A stretch of 64,000 nucleotides of DNA from Rotaria sp. Silwood1 (taxonomy: Eukaryota; Rotifera; Eurotatoria; Philodinida; Philodinidae): positions 53,813-117,812 of the forward strand of contig CAJNOP010000667.1 in assembly GCA_905250075.1 (NCBI GenBank), written 5' to 3'. Every line of letters begins with the position of its first letter. Within the stretch, counting starts at the first letter, position 1. Shown one piece after another: positions 1 to 10,980 of the stretch. A model generated the notes under the pieces. That model had not been told where the DNA came from. It worked only from the letters and a program-made list of their open reading frames with translations, and made no database searches. Both the position numbers and the translations under genes were made by a program.

Positions 1-580
1 TTCCTATATATCAATAGTGATCGGACATCTTCTTACCTATGGCGGAGCCAGAATTTTGGGCTAGGGGACTCAGCCTCAATTATGGACCTTTAAGCCTTAC
101 CCTAGCGACAAAAGTACATATTTCAAACACCTCGCGATGATGAGTTCAAAGATTCGCAAGACGGATACTGAACTTCCTATTCCTTCTTGGGTCTAGCACT
201 GGACTATAAAGTAAACATAATTTATGATTTATTACAAGCTGATTCAAGTCGGAAAAGTTCACATATTTTACCAAAGACTATTTATTTGACGATAAAACTT
301 ATTCAAATACCTAGGTTTTCACCTAGATTCTAAATTATCATTTCGACCTCTGATTGATGCTCACCTAGTCACATCAAATGAATCGCACATGATACTTATA
401 TATATTCGTCGTGCATTTCCAACTTTGTTTACCTTGAAAATGCAACTTTTTCAAACACACACACACGTGACCTTCTCTTCATGTTCTAATATGAATGTTT
501 TTGTTTTGTTCCCAAAAACCAGTGCAAATCGTGTAAATATTTTTCGGTAGACGCTGTTTTTAAACTGATCTATCATATGT
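1..580. other. Leading non-coding stretch
   Basis: No open frame with recognisable protein character, no RNA gene and no clear repeat was seen on either strand. A short CA run lies near 457-467. It ends where the TTAA-bounded inverted-repeat element begins. Confidence 0.5.
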
Positions 581-581
581 G

Positions 582-1314
582 TTAAGGGTACCCACCCCCT
601 TTCCTCGCCCAAAATTTTTGTTTTTTTCATTTTTGGTTTTTTTGTAGCTATTGTGTAGTTTCAAGTACTGTATATCTACTGACTATATTTTGAAACCCAA
701 CAATTGCCTTTAAAGATTGAAAAATTCGAGCAGAAATTAAATTTACATAGTGAAAATAGCTAAAATTTTATATTTTTTTGCTTTTTTCTCAAAATTAAGG
801 TTTTAGTAGGAAAAGTATTGTTTCGCCCCCGTTTCTCCGGTATAGTTAGAGAGATCGAACTGAAACTTTTTTTACATATTCTACTCACCATTTGGGATGA
901 GTATTTTTTTTCTTCTCAAGAATTATTGCTCCGGTAATTTTAGGCAGTTTTCACAAAATTTGCTAGAGGAATAAAAGCAAGCGTTTTTTAGGGTAGGCTC
1001 AGTATTTTGACTTTTTTATTGAAACAACAAAAGATAAAAAGAAGCTAAAAAAAAATATGCACCCCAAACAGTGTCTACTACCTGTAAAAAAATTTTCAGC
1101 TCAATCGAACATACCGTCTTAGAGAAACGGAGGCGAAAACTAGGGCCATTTTTCGATATTCTGATCCTATTATCTCATAGAAGACGGCATCAGAATATTT
1201 TGAGTCTATGACAACTTTTGCTGTACTCATCAAGATCTATCTGTCCTGAAAATTTCAAATTTTTCTGATGAGCCGTTCTCAAGAAATCCCGGAAAGAGGG
1301 AAAGGTACCTTTAA
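582..1314. mobile_element. TTAA-bounded inverted-repeat (MITE-like) element
   Basis: The left end reads TTAAGGGTACCCACCC and the right end reads GGAAAGGTACCTTTAA. The reverse complement of the right end matches the left end imperfectly. A second, inner pair of inverted segments is clearer: about 817-885 (from GTTTCGCCCCCGTTTCTC) against about 1075-1140 on the opposite strand (GAGAAACGGAGGCGAAAAC). TTAA at both ends would fit a piggyBac-type target duplication, but the terminal match is imperfect. There is no coding capacity. The element is about 733 bp. Confidence 0.5.
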
Positions 1315-1412
1315 GTATCAGCGATTGATCTTCATGAAGCATTAAAACCGCCAACTTAAAATGAAAAATTTATTAAATATTTTTAAAAAAGAATGAAGAG
1401 CATATGTGGACT

Positions 1413-1472
1413 GTGGGTTTGAGTGTGCGGCTGACGTGCTTAGTTTCTGTGCATTGACACTCATACCCACTC
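1413..1472. repeat. Telomere-like hairpin element 1
   Basis: A G-rich arm (GTGGGTTTGAGTGT) is followed by a core of about 30 bp and then the inverted arm (ACACTCATACCCAC). One strand could fold into a stem of about 14 bp with one or two mismatches. It belongs to a set of similar islands in this window built from TGTGGG-like sequence. Confidence 0.55.
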
Positions 1473-1631
1473 GCAGGCAGTCACTCACTTGGTGTTCACT
1501 CTGATCCTCTTGTTTTTTTTCTGCTATGAGAAGAGTGAATATTAAGGTAGTCGAACAAGAATATGAACAAGAAAGTATTAGAAGTATTACTGAACTGTTT
1601 TAACAGTTTTATATATGACTGCAGCATCATT

Positions 1632-4238
1632 TTATCGAAGCCAGTGTTCTTTCCACACAATTTCGGCTTTCTGAAGCAAAGGCAATATGACAAGTTTGAT
1701 GAGAAGAAATGCGAAAGCAAAAATTTCAATGCATAGAAAAGTAAAAAGTAATCCATTAAAGACCAATTGACCTCTTCGAACGATCGGTTCTTGAATATTC
1801 TTTATGTAGAACGGGCTCTCATTAAGAATGATTTCAATAATGGTCAGTGACAAAGTGTAACGTAAGTAGTTACCGAAATCAGTGTAGTAAGCTTCATCGG
1901 AGAGTGTAACACTGCTAAAAATTGGTATCCACAGACCTGAATGCATCACTGGATCTACAGTTTTTAGTGGCTTAGTTATATTAATATTTTTAACAAAAAC
2001 TATAGGAACTACAGTCGATCGACTAATGGCTTGATTACCGTCAGAATAGAATTGACAAAAATTGAGTTGACGTAATATATTACTCATATTTCTGCGACTC
2101 TCACCAAAGATGCATACGCGAAACCCACCAATCCAGTAGGGACCAGTCATATTAATTTGCACAGTTGCATAATGATTTGGGAGAGTGAACGTGACTGACG
2201 TTGTTGCATTCGATTTGGACTGTATGCATCGAGTCGATAAAGGAATATATTTCGTCACAAGCAGATTTTGTTGCGCCGTAATATCGTTACACATGAATCC
2301 GGTATTGATCAAATCGATTGTCAATTGAAACCTTTGTTCGTCAAGCATAGTGAAGATTGGTTGAGCATCTTCAGATTTCGGAAGAGACAGAAGTTCGAGA
2401 CCAGTAGAGAACTTTGCATTGACTAGTGATTTGTCACATGAGAAAGAGGCCGGTTCTGACACTTCTTCGATCGGATATCTTCCTAAAAAGGATGCTAAGA
2501 ACCAGTAAGAAAATGCAACCAGAACAATAACAGTAAAAGTAGCTAAACCACCCGCCCACATTTCGCCTTCTCCGATAAGATCTGCATGCTTGAAGCAATT
2601 CTTGGCAAATTCACGATAACTAGCATATTCATTACTACTAGAATTTTTAGATATGAACATCACAATCCATACAAGAAGACTAAGACCACTGACAATTGAT
2701 GCCCAAAAGAGTGGAGAAATGACCAAGCAACTAGAATCAAAAGTAATTTTAAACGTGTTTTCCAATAGGAGATCTTCAATATCTGTTGTCTCAGGACTAT
2801 CAGGATAGGCCACCGCTTGGCTGTAAGAAGAAACAGCACTTCGCTCGATTTCAGTCAGCGATGCCAGTGGACAAAACGAGTTCGACTTGTTGGAACAGGG
2901 AATACACTCAAGACCTGTATTCGATGATTCCCCTGAATTTCGAGTGTGAGGTGGACATATTTGGCAGGGGCCCAGATTCGAGATGTTTTTGAAAGTACCA
3001 CCGATGCATGGTTGAGATTTATAATAGAAGACGTAGACCAAAGCCGAGGTATCAACCCAGATTGAAGTGGTGCCTGGTGGAGCCCTTGGAATAATTAAAA
3101 CATCGGCATAGTTATCTGTAAGTATGACCATGTTCCCTCCTGCTGTGATCGTAAAACGAGCAAAATACGGGTTGGACAAACGAGAGCCAAGTATCTGTTG
3201 GTTATTGGGAAAAGTATATAGAGGCGAAGACGATGATACCGAACGCTCATCATAGAAGAACACTTGTGATTTCGACCAAGTTGATTGAGGACTGCTGTAC
3301 ACCAAAACAGCGATTGTTTTGTCATCAGCCCAATCCACTCCGCGACCAAACGAAGAAGAATCTTGGTACGAAACTGTATGATTACGAGTGATGGTTAGTG
3401 AATTATTATTATTCTCAAGAACAACGACTAAATTGAGACGATGTATTCCAACAAGTACTTTGCGACCACGAATAGCAGCTGAGATTTCATAGAGCTCGTA
3501 ATATGAGAGTAATTCCCATGGTCTCAAGTAACTTGTCTCATCAACAAGAATGATGCATGACGAATTCGAGAGCGAAGTAAGGTTAATAACACAACCGAGA
3601 GCTGAGTAGCTTTGTTTTGTAATGTTCGAATAGCCATAACCAGCGACCAAAGCCCATGAATCGGCCACATCTATAGCGCGTGGGATGAAATCAAGAGATG
3701 GCCAGACAGCGGACGACTTTATTAATTCAATTATTTGGTTGCTGGCTATATCCAGTTTAAATACAAAGGATCTTGTAAATCCATATGCGAAATTACCATG
3801 CGTATCTGAACAGATTAGAAAATATTCCTGATGAGATTCGGACGAAGTCACATTTGTGCACTGATAGTTGTAGTCACAAGTTGATTTCGAAATCGTTCCG
3901 ATGCACACAACCGGTATCGCCGTCGAGATTGTTTCAGCGGCAAAAACAAAGACAAACGAATCTGAATCTGTGCTATGATTGGTCACACCAAGTACAGCTA
4001 CACTATGAACATACCAGTCGATAGTATTGTAACGCATATTGCATTTAGTCGGACCACTACTATCAACGACGCTGAATGGGTTTATAACGACTGCAAAATT
4101 AGAAAAAGTGTTTGATGCGGAGACAGCCATGTATTCATTCGCTGATATTTTCACACCTGCCGTTAAGACCTGTTTATCATACAAACACAACGAAACATGG
4201 CACGAGATTATCAAAAGAAACCAAATGTAGCGTAACAT
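1632..4238 (-). CDS. Large single-exon membrane protein with extracellular Cys-rich domain, unknown function
   Basis: An intronless frame encodes 868 aa from the ATG at 4236-4238. The frame extends further 5' without another ATG. The ATG is preferred because it opens a hydrophobic signal peptide (LRYIWFLLIISCHVSLC). A long N-terminal region of about 400 residues has repeated aromatic and N-glycosylation motifs and could be propeller-like. Six cysteines lie at roughly residues 409-461, with a C-x2-C-P pattern resembling TNFR or ephrin-receptor-like modules. Predicted membrane segments lie near residues 501-527, 562-587 and 826-858, and the last is followed by a short basic tail. The region between the second and third segments has several N-x-S/T sites and so is probably extracellular. 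I recognise the general architecture from bdelloid gene sets but no named family. Nothing suggests it is broken. A weak acceptor-like site lies about 60 bp upstream. Confidence 0.8.
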   Translation of the reverse strand: MLRYIWFLLIISCHVSLCLYDKQVLTAGVKISANEYMAVSASNTFSNFAVVINPFSVVDSSGPTKCNMRYNTIDWYVHSVAVLGVTNHSTDSDSFVFVFAAETISTAIPVVCIGTISKSTCDYNYQCTNVTSSESHQEYFLICSDTHGNFAYGFTRSFVFKLDIASNQIIELIKSSAVWPSLDFIPRAIDVADSWALVAGYGYSNITKQSYSALGCVINLTSLSNSSCIILVDETSYLRPWELLSYYELYEISAAIRGRKVLVGIHRLNLVVVLENNNNSLTITRNHTVSYQDSSSFGRGVDWADDKTIAVLVYSSPQSTWSKSQVFFYDERSVSSSSPLYTFPNNQQILGSRLSNPYFARFTITAGGNMVILTDNYADVLIIPRAPPGTTSIWVDTSALVYVFYYKSQPCIGGTFKNISNLGPCQICPPHTRNSGESSNTGLECIPCSNKSNSFCPLASLTEIERSAVSSYSQAVAYPDSPETTDIEDLLLENTFKITFDSSCLVISPLFWASIVSGLSLLVWIVMFISKNSSSNEYASYREFAKNCFKHADLIGEGEMWAGGLATFTVIVLVAFSYWFLASFLGRYPIEEVSEPASFSCDKSLVNAKFSTGLELLSLPKSEDAQPIFTMLDEQRFQLTIDLINTGFMCNDITAQQNLLVTKYIPLSTRCIQSKSNATTSVTFTLPNHYATVQINMTGPYWIGGFRVCIFGESRRNMSNILRQLNFCQFYSDGNQAISRSTVVPIVFVKNINITKPLKTVDPVMHSGLWIPIFSSVTLSDEAYYTDFGNYLRYTLSLTIIEIILNESPFYIKNIQEPIVRRGQLVFNGLLFTFLCIEIFAFAFLLIKLVILPLLQKAEIVWKEHWLR

Positions 4239-7200
4239 GAGCCTTGAATTTGGAAATATTCTGTTAGTAATCGCTACTATCACTGGTTACTGCTTCCAAC
4301 CTAGAATAAATAACTCTCAATAACACTGATTTACAATTATATCAAATGTACATGTTTTCAAGAAAGAGAATTGAGAAGACCTTTTCTTAATGTGAACATG
4401 TTTGTCCTTGCTGTGAAAGACAAAATCAAAGAAAGGTACTCGAAGTATGACATAGAACAAACCAACGCATTCGCAATGACTAAATAACTCTACTTTGTAT
4501 AGACCAATAGTGTCACTAGGATTTAACTTATGTCACGACTCAGACCGCTCTATGTAATTTATATGCGAGAGTGGAATGTTGTGAAAACAGTTCGTGTTGT
4601 TACCTCATCAGGACTATAAAAAGTGTTGTGACTCCATTTTCACATGTATGTCTTTCAAATTATGATCAAGTGTTGTGTACTGTTGAGAATTCAAATAGCT
4701 CTTGAAGTGAACCATCAAACTACGATGAACACATGTTTCGAAACAGTTCTTTGGGTTATTATTTCAATTATACATTACTACCAGTCGAAAAAAGTGTAGT
4801 GTACTTAAAATATGTCGGGAATTTTTTTGTTGCTGAAGGATAAATGATAGCTCTTGAGATATCATTTAATGCAGAATACAGCCAGATACATTTCATTTGG
4901 AAGCAGTTTCAAAAGCCATTAGTCCTGATATCTTAAATAATCATAACGAAGTTTTTCCTTTTGATTCGTAGATTTCAAGTATATTATCAGGAGAAGCATA
5001 AAGAACTTAACTAAACCGTATAGGTGTTTTTAGGAATGGATAGTCTCTTTGGAGTTTTTAAGAAACCTTTTAGTTTTAACTCAATGTTCTTTGATTTGCT
5101 GCTAAGAAATTTCCCTAGAAAACGGAATTTCAGATTTTAAAACATAGTGAGATTTAAAGAGCAGACTTCTACTTTTGCATAAAATCTTTCTGCTTTGTTA
5201 CTAATGGATGGTTCATGAAATAAGATGTCTCTATTTTTAGGTGTGATTTTAATCATTATATCTGGCTGTTTTTTCCATAATATTGAGGTACACAGTTTGA
5301 AAAACGTCTTATTATTCGAATGTAGCACTTCATAAATTGCGATGAGGACTCATCTTAAGGCATACAAGCTTTTCAATCTACATTTCCTTTTTCTAGATGA
5401 ATTTCTCAACAATGAATCATATAATATCGGGTCAAAACTAAAAGGTTTCTTAAAAATTCTAGACTAAAACTATGCGATTTTGTTTAGTTTTTAATGGCTT
5501 TCTTGATGGTATACTTGAAGTTCACAAATCAAAAGAAAAAATTTTGATACAATTTAATTAAAATAATCAAAATTTTATTCGAGTTTTTTTAAAATCTAGA
5601 CACAAGAGCCAATGATTATTCAGAACTGTTTTCGACCCAAATTTGTCTGGTTATATTCCAAATTCAACAGAAAAAGAATTGATGTGAAAGTTGATGGAGA
5701 AAATGGTTATTCAATCTTGGATTATTTGAAAGTGTTCTAGACGAATCACTCGTTATGAGTGTGAATCCAAGTTTTGTGCTCCCACTGTATATAGACTCAG
5801 GAATCATCTGTCCATTTTTACTTGAAAGTAGTGAGAAAATCTTTGAAAGATCTGAAAAATTAGACTTTCTGGACAATTTTTCATACAATTTAGTATTATC
5901 ATTGGTGGGATCTGAAACAAAACTCTGCAACGTATGTTCATATTTCAGCTTGTAAAACAAAATCTGCTCTTCAAAATCTACGGTTTGAATTTCTTTTCAT
6001 CTTCGAATCAAGCACCTAAACTACTATTCTCTTACCGAGCGAAGTACACGGAAATACGATGAATTATGAATATATATTTTTATATAAGGACGTTTTACGT
6101 AGAAAATACCTTCGAAAAAAACGTTAAGAGCTTCAATTAAATAACAGAAACAGGTCAGTTTGATATTGCATTTATTAAGAAATTTCCACTCATCCAAATC
6201 AAATTTTGAGAGTTTTAAGCAGTGGGGTGGATGTGGTTGTAGATTTTCTTTTCATTAGCAACTACATCCGCCCTCAATACTTCTAAAAACAGCTAATGTT
6301 TTGCATATTTTAGTGCTAAAATGTAAAATTCAATTTTCTTAATCATAAATATTATTGTACTTAGGCGTCTAATTCATGGTAAAAAAATATATTTGCTTGA
6401 TTACTTCTGATGCGAATTCATAACTAAGTGTATGACAAGACTGAACGACAATTTGCATGGAAGAAAAGTGCGACATCAATTGTTCAAATTTTGAAACTCA
6501 TCTGATATACATAACAAATGATTTCATGTGAAAAGTTACATCTTCAATGATTATCTTTTAGTCTTATCGGCATACTCAGAAATATTATGCGAGATATTTT
6601 CATTGAATAAAAGTTCGTACACTTATGTTTGACTTCTATTTTAAGAACGTCATCTGCTTCTTGTCTCTCTATAACTTAATATCTGTCTGCAATAATTATA
6701 TATGTTTCCCATTGTCGTACTAAAGATCTGTCGTTAATAGGCATACTACAGTATTTATAAACATTTACAGCTGCCTTTCGGACTATCCCAACAAATTTCT
6801 TTGCGCTCAGCATCACCGTGATAAAGCACTCTTTTTGTCTATAAATTTCAACTTTTTAAAAATAAATCGGCGAATAAGAACAATTAAGTAAAGTGCTATT
6901 AGTAAAAGATGACTACTATATAAAGATATCAAATCTAACAAAGAAAATCGAGATAACAACAGAGCCACGTATACATAAAAAGAGTTATTTTTTTCCTATT
7001 TGTTTCAAAATGTAGGTTTTTAAAATATGATGAGTTGTATTGTGTCACGGTCTCTCTACGATGGTAATTAAAATGCATAATGAAGATCTTTTATTATTTA
7101 TAAAAAAAATTCTAAAGTTAAGAAAAAAACTAAATTTTCACTCTGAATTGGACGCCAAAGTACTATAAAGATATTACTAAAAAACACAAGAAACTATCTT

Positions 7201-7610
7201 GACCTTATGATGATTGTAGCATTTGTAGAACTTGTAGTACTTGCCGGTCGAGAATCCACAGCACGTTTAAATATCAATCCATTCTGAGCTTCAGTTCCAT
7301 GGAAGATATATGAAGGGTAGCACGTTCTCTCGACAACTCCTAAAATTTCTATACATTACCTGCCAAAGTCAATTTTCGCAGTTGGCACTGTCATATCAAG
7401 AATTCAGTCTATTCGAAACTCCTAATCTTTAGATAATAATACTCTTCGAAGTCAATATCATAATCACCAGAAAGGACTAATAGTTTTTGCCTTGCATATT
7501 CTCCAGTGTATTCGTATTTAAATTAAGTTCTACGTGTTTATACTCATACTATAATAACCTTGTCGTTATAAAATTGCTTCATTTCTGTTACGTCTGCATA
7601 AGCATACTCT
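4239..7610. other. AT-rich intergenic region, no gene seen
   Basis: Only short frames without domain character occur here. A mirrored pair of short open frames near 5664-5960 is a shadow effect. The one structured item is the hairpin at 6223-6275, listed separately. No promoter could be named with confidence. Confidence 0.4.
6223..6275. repeat. Telomere-like hairpin element 2
   Basis: The arm GGGTGGATGTGGTTGTA is followed by a short AT-rich loop and the inverted arm GCAACTACATCCGCCC. About 13 of 16 positions can pair. It is the smallest of the set and has a core of about 18 bp. Confidence 0.5.
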
Positions 7611-7614
7611 TTTT

Positions 7615-8100
7615 ATAGTCATTTTCATACAAAAGATGTGCTAGTTTCATATACATGTCTCTATAATGCATATACAAGCGAAGAACGAGAGAATGTCGAA
7701 ATAGTTCGATGCGTAAGATAAAACTAGCTGCAGCTCGTTCATACTGTACTGGCGTTTTTATCTTTAAGAGAGCATCCGTAAGACGACGACGCTAGAAATC
7801 TGCTGCTTAATTTTTTTTGCATTATTCCAGCTCAAATGAAAGATCATGCCACGAAAGACATATGTCCAACATATTAAGTTTTTCTGTCGTACTTGTGAAA
7901 AATGCTGGAGAACATAATTCTTTAATTTTTATAGTTAGACCATAAAAGTTAAAGGAATGGCATTTTACGGATGTTGATTTTTTCAAAATATTTACAGCGG
8001 CTTATCGTCTCTTTGGATCATAGAAGATCTCTCAGCATCGAAACCTAAACATGAAAATGCTACTTGGTTGAATCTACGTTTAATGAAGTCGAAAAAAAAG
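7615..8100 (-). pseudogene. Decayed coding island, unidentified protein
   Basis: On the minus strand, 7790 down to about 7615 reads as an open stretch of about 58 codons. It has a protein-like composition: an RRRL start, then KIKTPVQYERAAASFIL, LRLYMHYRDMYMKLAHLLYE. The stretch is bounded by stops. Less convincing coding-like sequence continues on the same strand on both sides, to about 7250 and about 8100. The helical, charged pattern looks like a genuine former exon. I cannot assign a family. Confidence 0.35.
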
Positions 8101-9089
8101 AAAATCGAGTCAGATTCACCTGGATTCATGCCAAAGCATATATTTAAAGTTATCTTAGTTAGCCTATTGAGTTTTTTGTAAGAAGAGATAGGATGAAGTA
8201 TCTTATCTCATTTCGTATCACCAGACTTCAAGTTTCACAAGTATTTTTTTAGTTTTATTAGATGTTCTTTTTATGTTGAGAAAATCGAACTTCTATCCCA
8301 ACTAGTGTCAAAGTCACATAAAAATGCGCTCATTTGAAGCATTTTTTATTAGTATAGTGCATATTTAGAGACATGTCGATAGCATATTCAAAATCTGGGT
8401 AAAAAACTACATCACGGATGCAAACTTCTACGTTTATTTCAAATATTCTATTTATTATACTCTAAAGATGAACTATAATCACAAGAAAATGCAAAATATG
8501 AACCTCATATTAACAACTTTGTACGATTTTGCCACTTCGTTTCACAACTGTGGACACTACTAAAATTCTGTACACATCTTTTTGTCTTGTGAGTACTTTC
8601 TCAAACAATACAGAATTTGAAATGCTGTCCGCGTCTGAATTAATTTTATTTGGAACGCTTGAATTCCACAATATCAGAGACTAGTTACTTGTTAGATAAT
8701 ACTCATAAATCATAGGGTCCCTTTCCTTGTGAAGCTACGCTCGATTACTAAAAGCTATTGTAATGACCATTGACTTAGTTCATTTTCCAGAGAATTTCGT
8801 GTCAGACAGTCCTAGTATTTCGTATTCATCAGTTTTGCAATATGCTTGCTCATCTGAGCTGGAAAAAAATCCAGAAAATAATAAAGTAGCAGCTGCTTTT
8901 GGAGTCGTCTGGCGAGTTTTCTCTTAAGCGATTTCCTGTAACTGTCATAACCTGGACCATGTGTTCAGCATATCTGATACATGTCAACTCTGAAACCTGA
9001 ATTTAATTACGCAACAACTGAATAATTGAAATAAAGATTATCAACTATACAATAATCGAATGTTACATAAACATACATGTGTCCTAATG

Positions 9090-9325
9090 GGGGTGTCGCG
9101 CAAACACACTTACCTCTCTCTCTCGATATGGATGCCGTGCAAACATAGACATTCACCATTCTCTTGCTATCGGCACTACGCAAGCACACACGCACACATA
9201 ATTTCCTCGATACAGGCACCGTGCAAACAGAAAAATTCACGACTATTTTGATATTTATGCTGCGCAAATACACATTCACAATTCTGTGAATATGGGTGCC
9301 GCACAAACACACACGAACATCGAGA
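9090..9325. repeat. Degenerate minisatellite, period about 41 bp, six units
   Basis: The motif GCAAAC (or GCAAGC/GCAAAT) recurs at 9100, 9139, 9180, 9223, 9264 and about 9303, giving spacings of 39-43 bp. Each unit reads roughly GGTGCCGTGCAAACACA, then CA-rich sequence, then a TCTCGATAT-like end. Open frames across it are by-products of the repeat. Units are too diverged and too directly abutting to be a CRISPR array. Confidence 0.7.
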
Positions 9326-9359
9326 GAAATGCGTGCGCAGATGTATTTTCGCTTGATCT

Positions 9360-9520
9360 ATCAAGTTGAATAGTTGCATACCTGAATACTTGAGTACTTA
9401 AGTAACTGAATACTGAAATACTCCAATACTTGAAATAGCAAGTTGAATATTTGAGCACTTGTATATTTGACTATTTAAATAGTTTAATAGTAAATACTCG
9501 AATTTATATTTGAATACTTA
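9360..9520. repeat. AATACTTGA-type short tandem repeat
   Basis: Variants of GAATACTTGAGTACTTAAGT recur for about 150 bp (TGAATACTTGAG, ACTGAATACTG, CCAATACTTGAA, TGAATATTTGAG and others), with a period near 8-16 bp. It lies between the 41-bp minisatellite and the foldback element. Confidence 0.5.
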
Positions 9521-10150
9521 TTCATTTTTTGAATAGTAGGACGACTGTTATTCATCACTCGTAAAAAAAGAAACACAAAGAAAAGAATATGTCTCTTGAC
9601 TAGGATTCGAACCCATATAGTATCAGGACTGATAATTAGAAGACGCTTCCACCAAGTCAACTATCGAGACACAGTCTTAATTCAAAATTCAATGTGAGCA
9701 TTTGTTTCAATCTCTCCGAGTGATATCACTAACAGATATTTTGTTTTACGAAGACTAACGCTAATCGATCTCGGTAATCGAAGATCTAAACATATGTGTG
9801 CCTATTACCTTTGGATTAATCACATATAATTATACATAATTATATGACAGGACGTTCTTTTTTCTTCATTTGTTCGGATGGTAGAACGCTTATTATTCAT
9901 CGAACGAAAATATTGAAATAAACGTTCATATTGAATTTAGGTTGGAGTTAAGACTATGTTTCGATAGGTTAGTTGACGAAAGCGTTTTTCTACTTACCAG
10001 TTGTGATACTACCTACGTACAAATCTCTCTACAGACTCATTTTCTTTTCTTTGTATTTCATTCTTTTCGAGTGATGAATAATAGTCGTTCTACCATTCGA
10101 AAAATGAATAAGAAAAAGGTCCCGTCATATAATTATATATGACTACATAT
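9515..10150. mobile_element. Foldback/MITE-like element with repeated inverted arms
   Basis: The right arm (about 10030-10150) matches two left segments on the opposite strand. About 9823-9926 pairs with about 10058-10150, including the ATATAATTATAT ends, CCCGTC/GACAGGACG and CGTTCTACCATTCGAA-like sequence. About 9515-9592 pairs with about 10030-10112 (GAGTGATGAATAATAGTCGT against ACGACTGTTATTCATCACTC). The structure is therefore a MITE of about 328 bp with arms of about 95 bp, plus an extra arm copy on the left. A tRNA-like sequence (9591-9671) lies between the two left arms. There is no coding capacity. Confidence 0.6.
9591..9671 (-). other. tRNA-like fragment
   Basis: On the minus strand there is a T-loop motif GGGTTCGAATCC, a D-arm-like GACTTGGTGGAAGC and complementary ends GTCTC/GAGAC. 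The sequence between the D and T arms does not form a proper anticodon stem, and the acceptor side has extra bases. I therefore call it a tRNA-like relic or tRNA-derived piece, not a working tRNA. Confidence 0.35.
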
Positions 10151-10394
10151 ATTTAAATACTTATAATTCAGCATTCACATTTGACGCATACGACTTTTCA
10201 CATTATACCTTAATGTAAATTTAATCTCAAATATTGCATATAGTAGTTCTTGATAAGCTTCACATAAACAAATGCTTGACCTACAAAGCAAATATTCCAT
10301 CGACGAATGAATTTGAGGCAGAAATAATTATAAAAAAAATATTTTTTCGTGCCACAAGAATGCATCATGATAAAGATAGGGTAAACCTGAAATT

Positions 10395-10980
10395 GGTCGA
10401 AAGTAAAAATGTCGAAATAAAACTGTCAAAAATAAAAATGTCGAAAAGGATGTGAGTATGAGGTGAGATATTGATGTGGATGGGGTTGTGGGTGTGGATA
10501 TGTGAATATTTATATGGGTGAGAGTGAGGGTGAAGATGAAGGTGAGAGTGAGGGTGTGGGTGTGAGTGTATGGTGTCTGTGAGGCGCTGGAGATAGGTGT
10601 GAATGCATGTATGTATATTCGTGTTAATGTGGGTGTATGTGGGAGTGTTCTGATATTGATGTGGGTGCGTGAGAATGTGATTCTGGATGACCTTCCGTCA
10701 CACAACTGGACGCTCAGGGCTCACACCTCATGCACACCCCTCCTGCTTTCTTGCCTATTCCTCATTTTCGGCCCCTCTCTTCGCGACATATTATTTTCGA
10801 TATTTTCTTTGAACATTTTAAAATAGTGTGATCTTTAAATTTTCAAAATTTTTATTTTCGATGTTTATATTTTCGACATCTTTACATGTCGACATTTTTG
10901 TTTTTCGACATTTTTATTTTCGACATTTTTATTTTCGATATTTTTATTTTCGACATTTTGTTTCGACATTTCAAGAGAAC
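10395..10980. repeat. Nested inverted structure: TTTTCGACATTTTTAT arrays around a telomere-like island
   Basis: The left flank (about 10396-10452) holds AAAAATGTCGAAA-type units. The right flank (about 10845-10970) holds about eight TTTTCGACATTTTTAT-type units of about 16 bp in the opposite orientation. Between them is a long, degenerate G-rich island (10455-10682: GTGGGTGTGG, GAGTGAGGGTG and similar), then a short C-rich counterpart (about 10697-10745). The layout is therefore palindromic at two scales. Open frames across it (HTHTHT-type peptides) are artefacts. Confidence 0.6.

Noticed and set aside
1496-1756. 86-codon minus-strand open frame overlapping the end of the large membrane protein
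   Set aside because: It is out of frame with the clear gene and has a low-complexity hydrophobic composition.
2786-4230. Short open frames inside the large membrane protein gene
   Set aside because: They are shadows of the long minus-strand frame.
9090-9325. Possible CRISPR-like array
   Set aside because: Units abut each other and are diverged along their whole length, with no constant repeat plus unique spacer. The genome is also eukaryotic.
9007-9458. Four overlapping open frames
   Set aside because: They read through the 41-bp minisatellite and the AATACTTGA repeat, with no domain.
9591-9671. Functional tRNA gene
   Set aside because: The anticodon stem does not pair and the acceptor side is offset, so it was kept only as tRNA-like.
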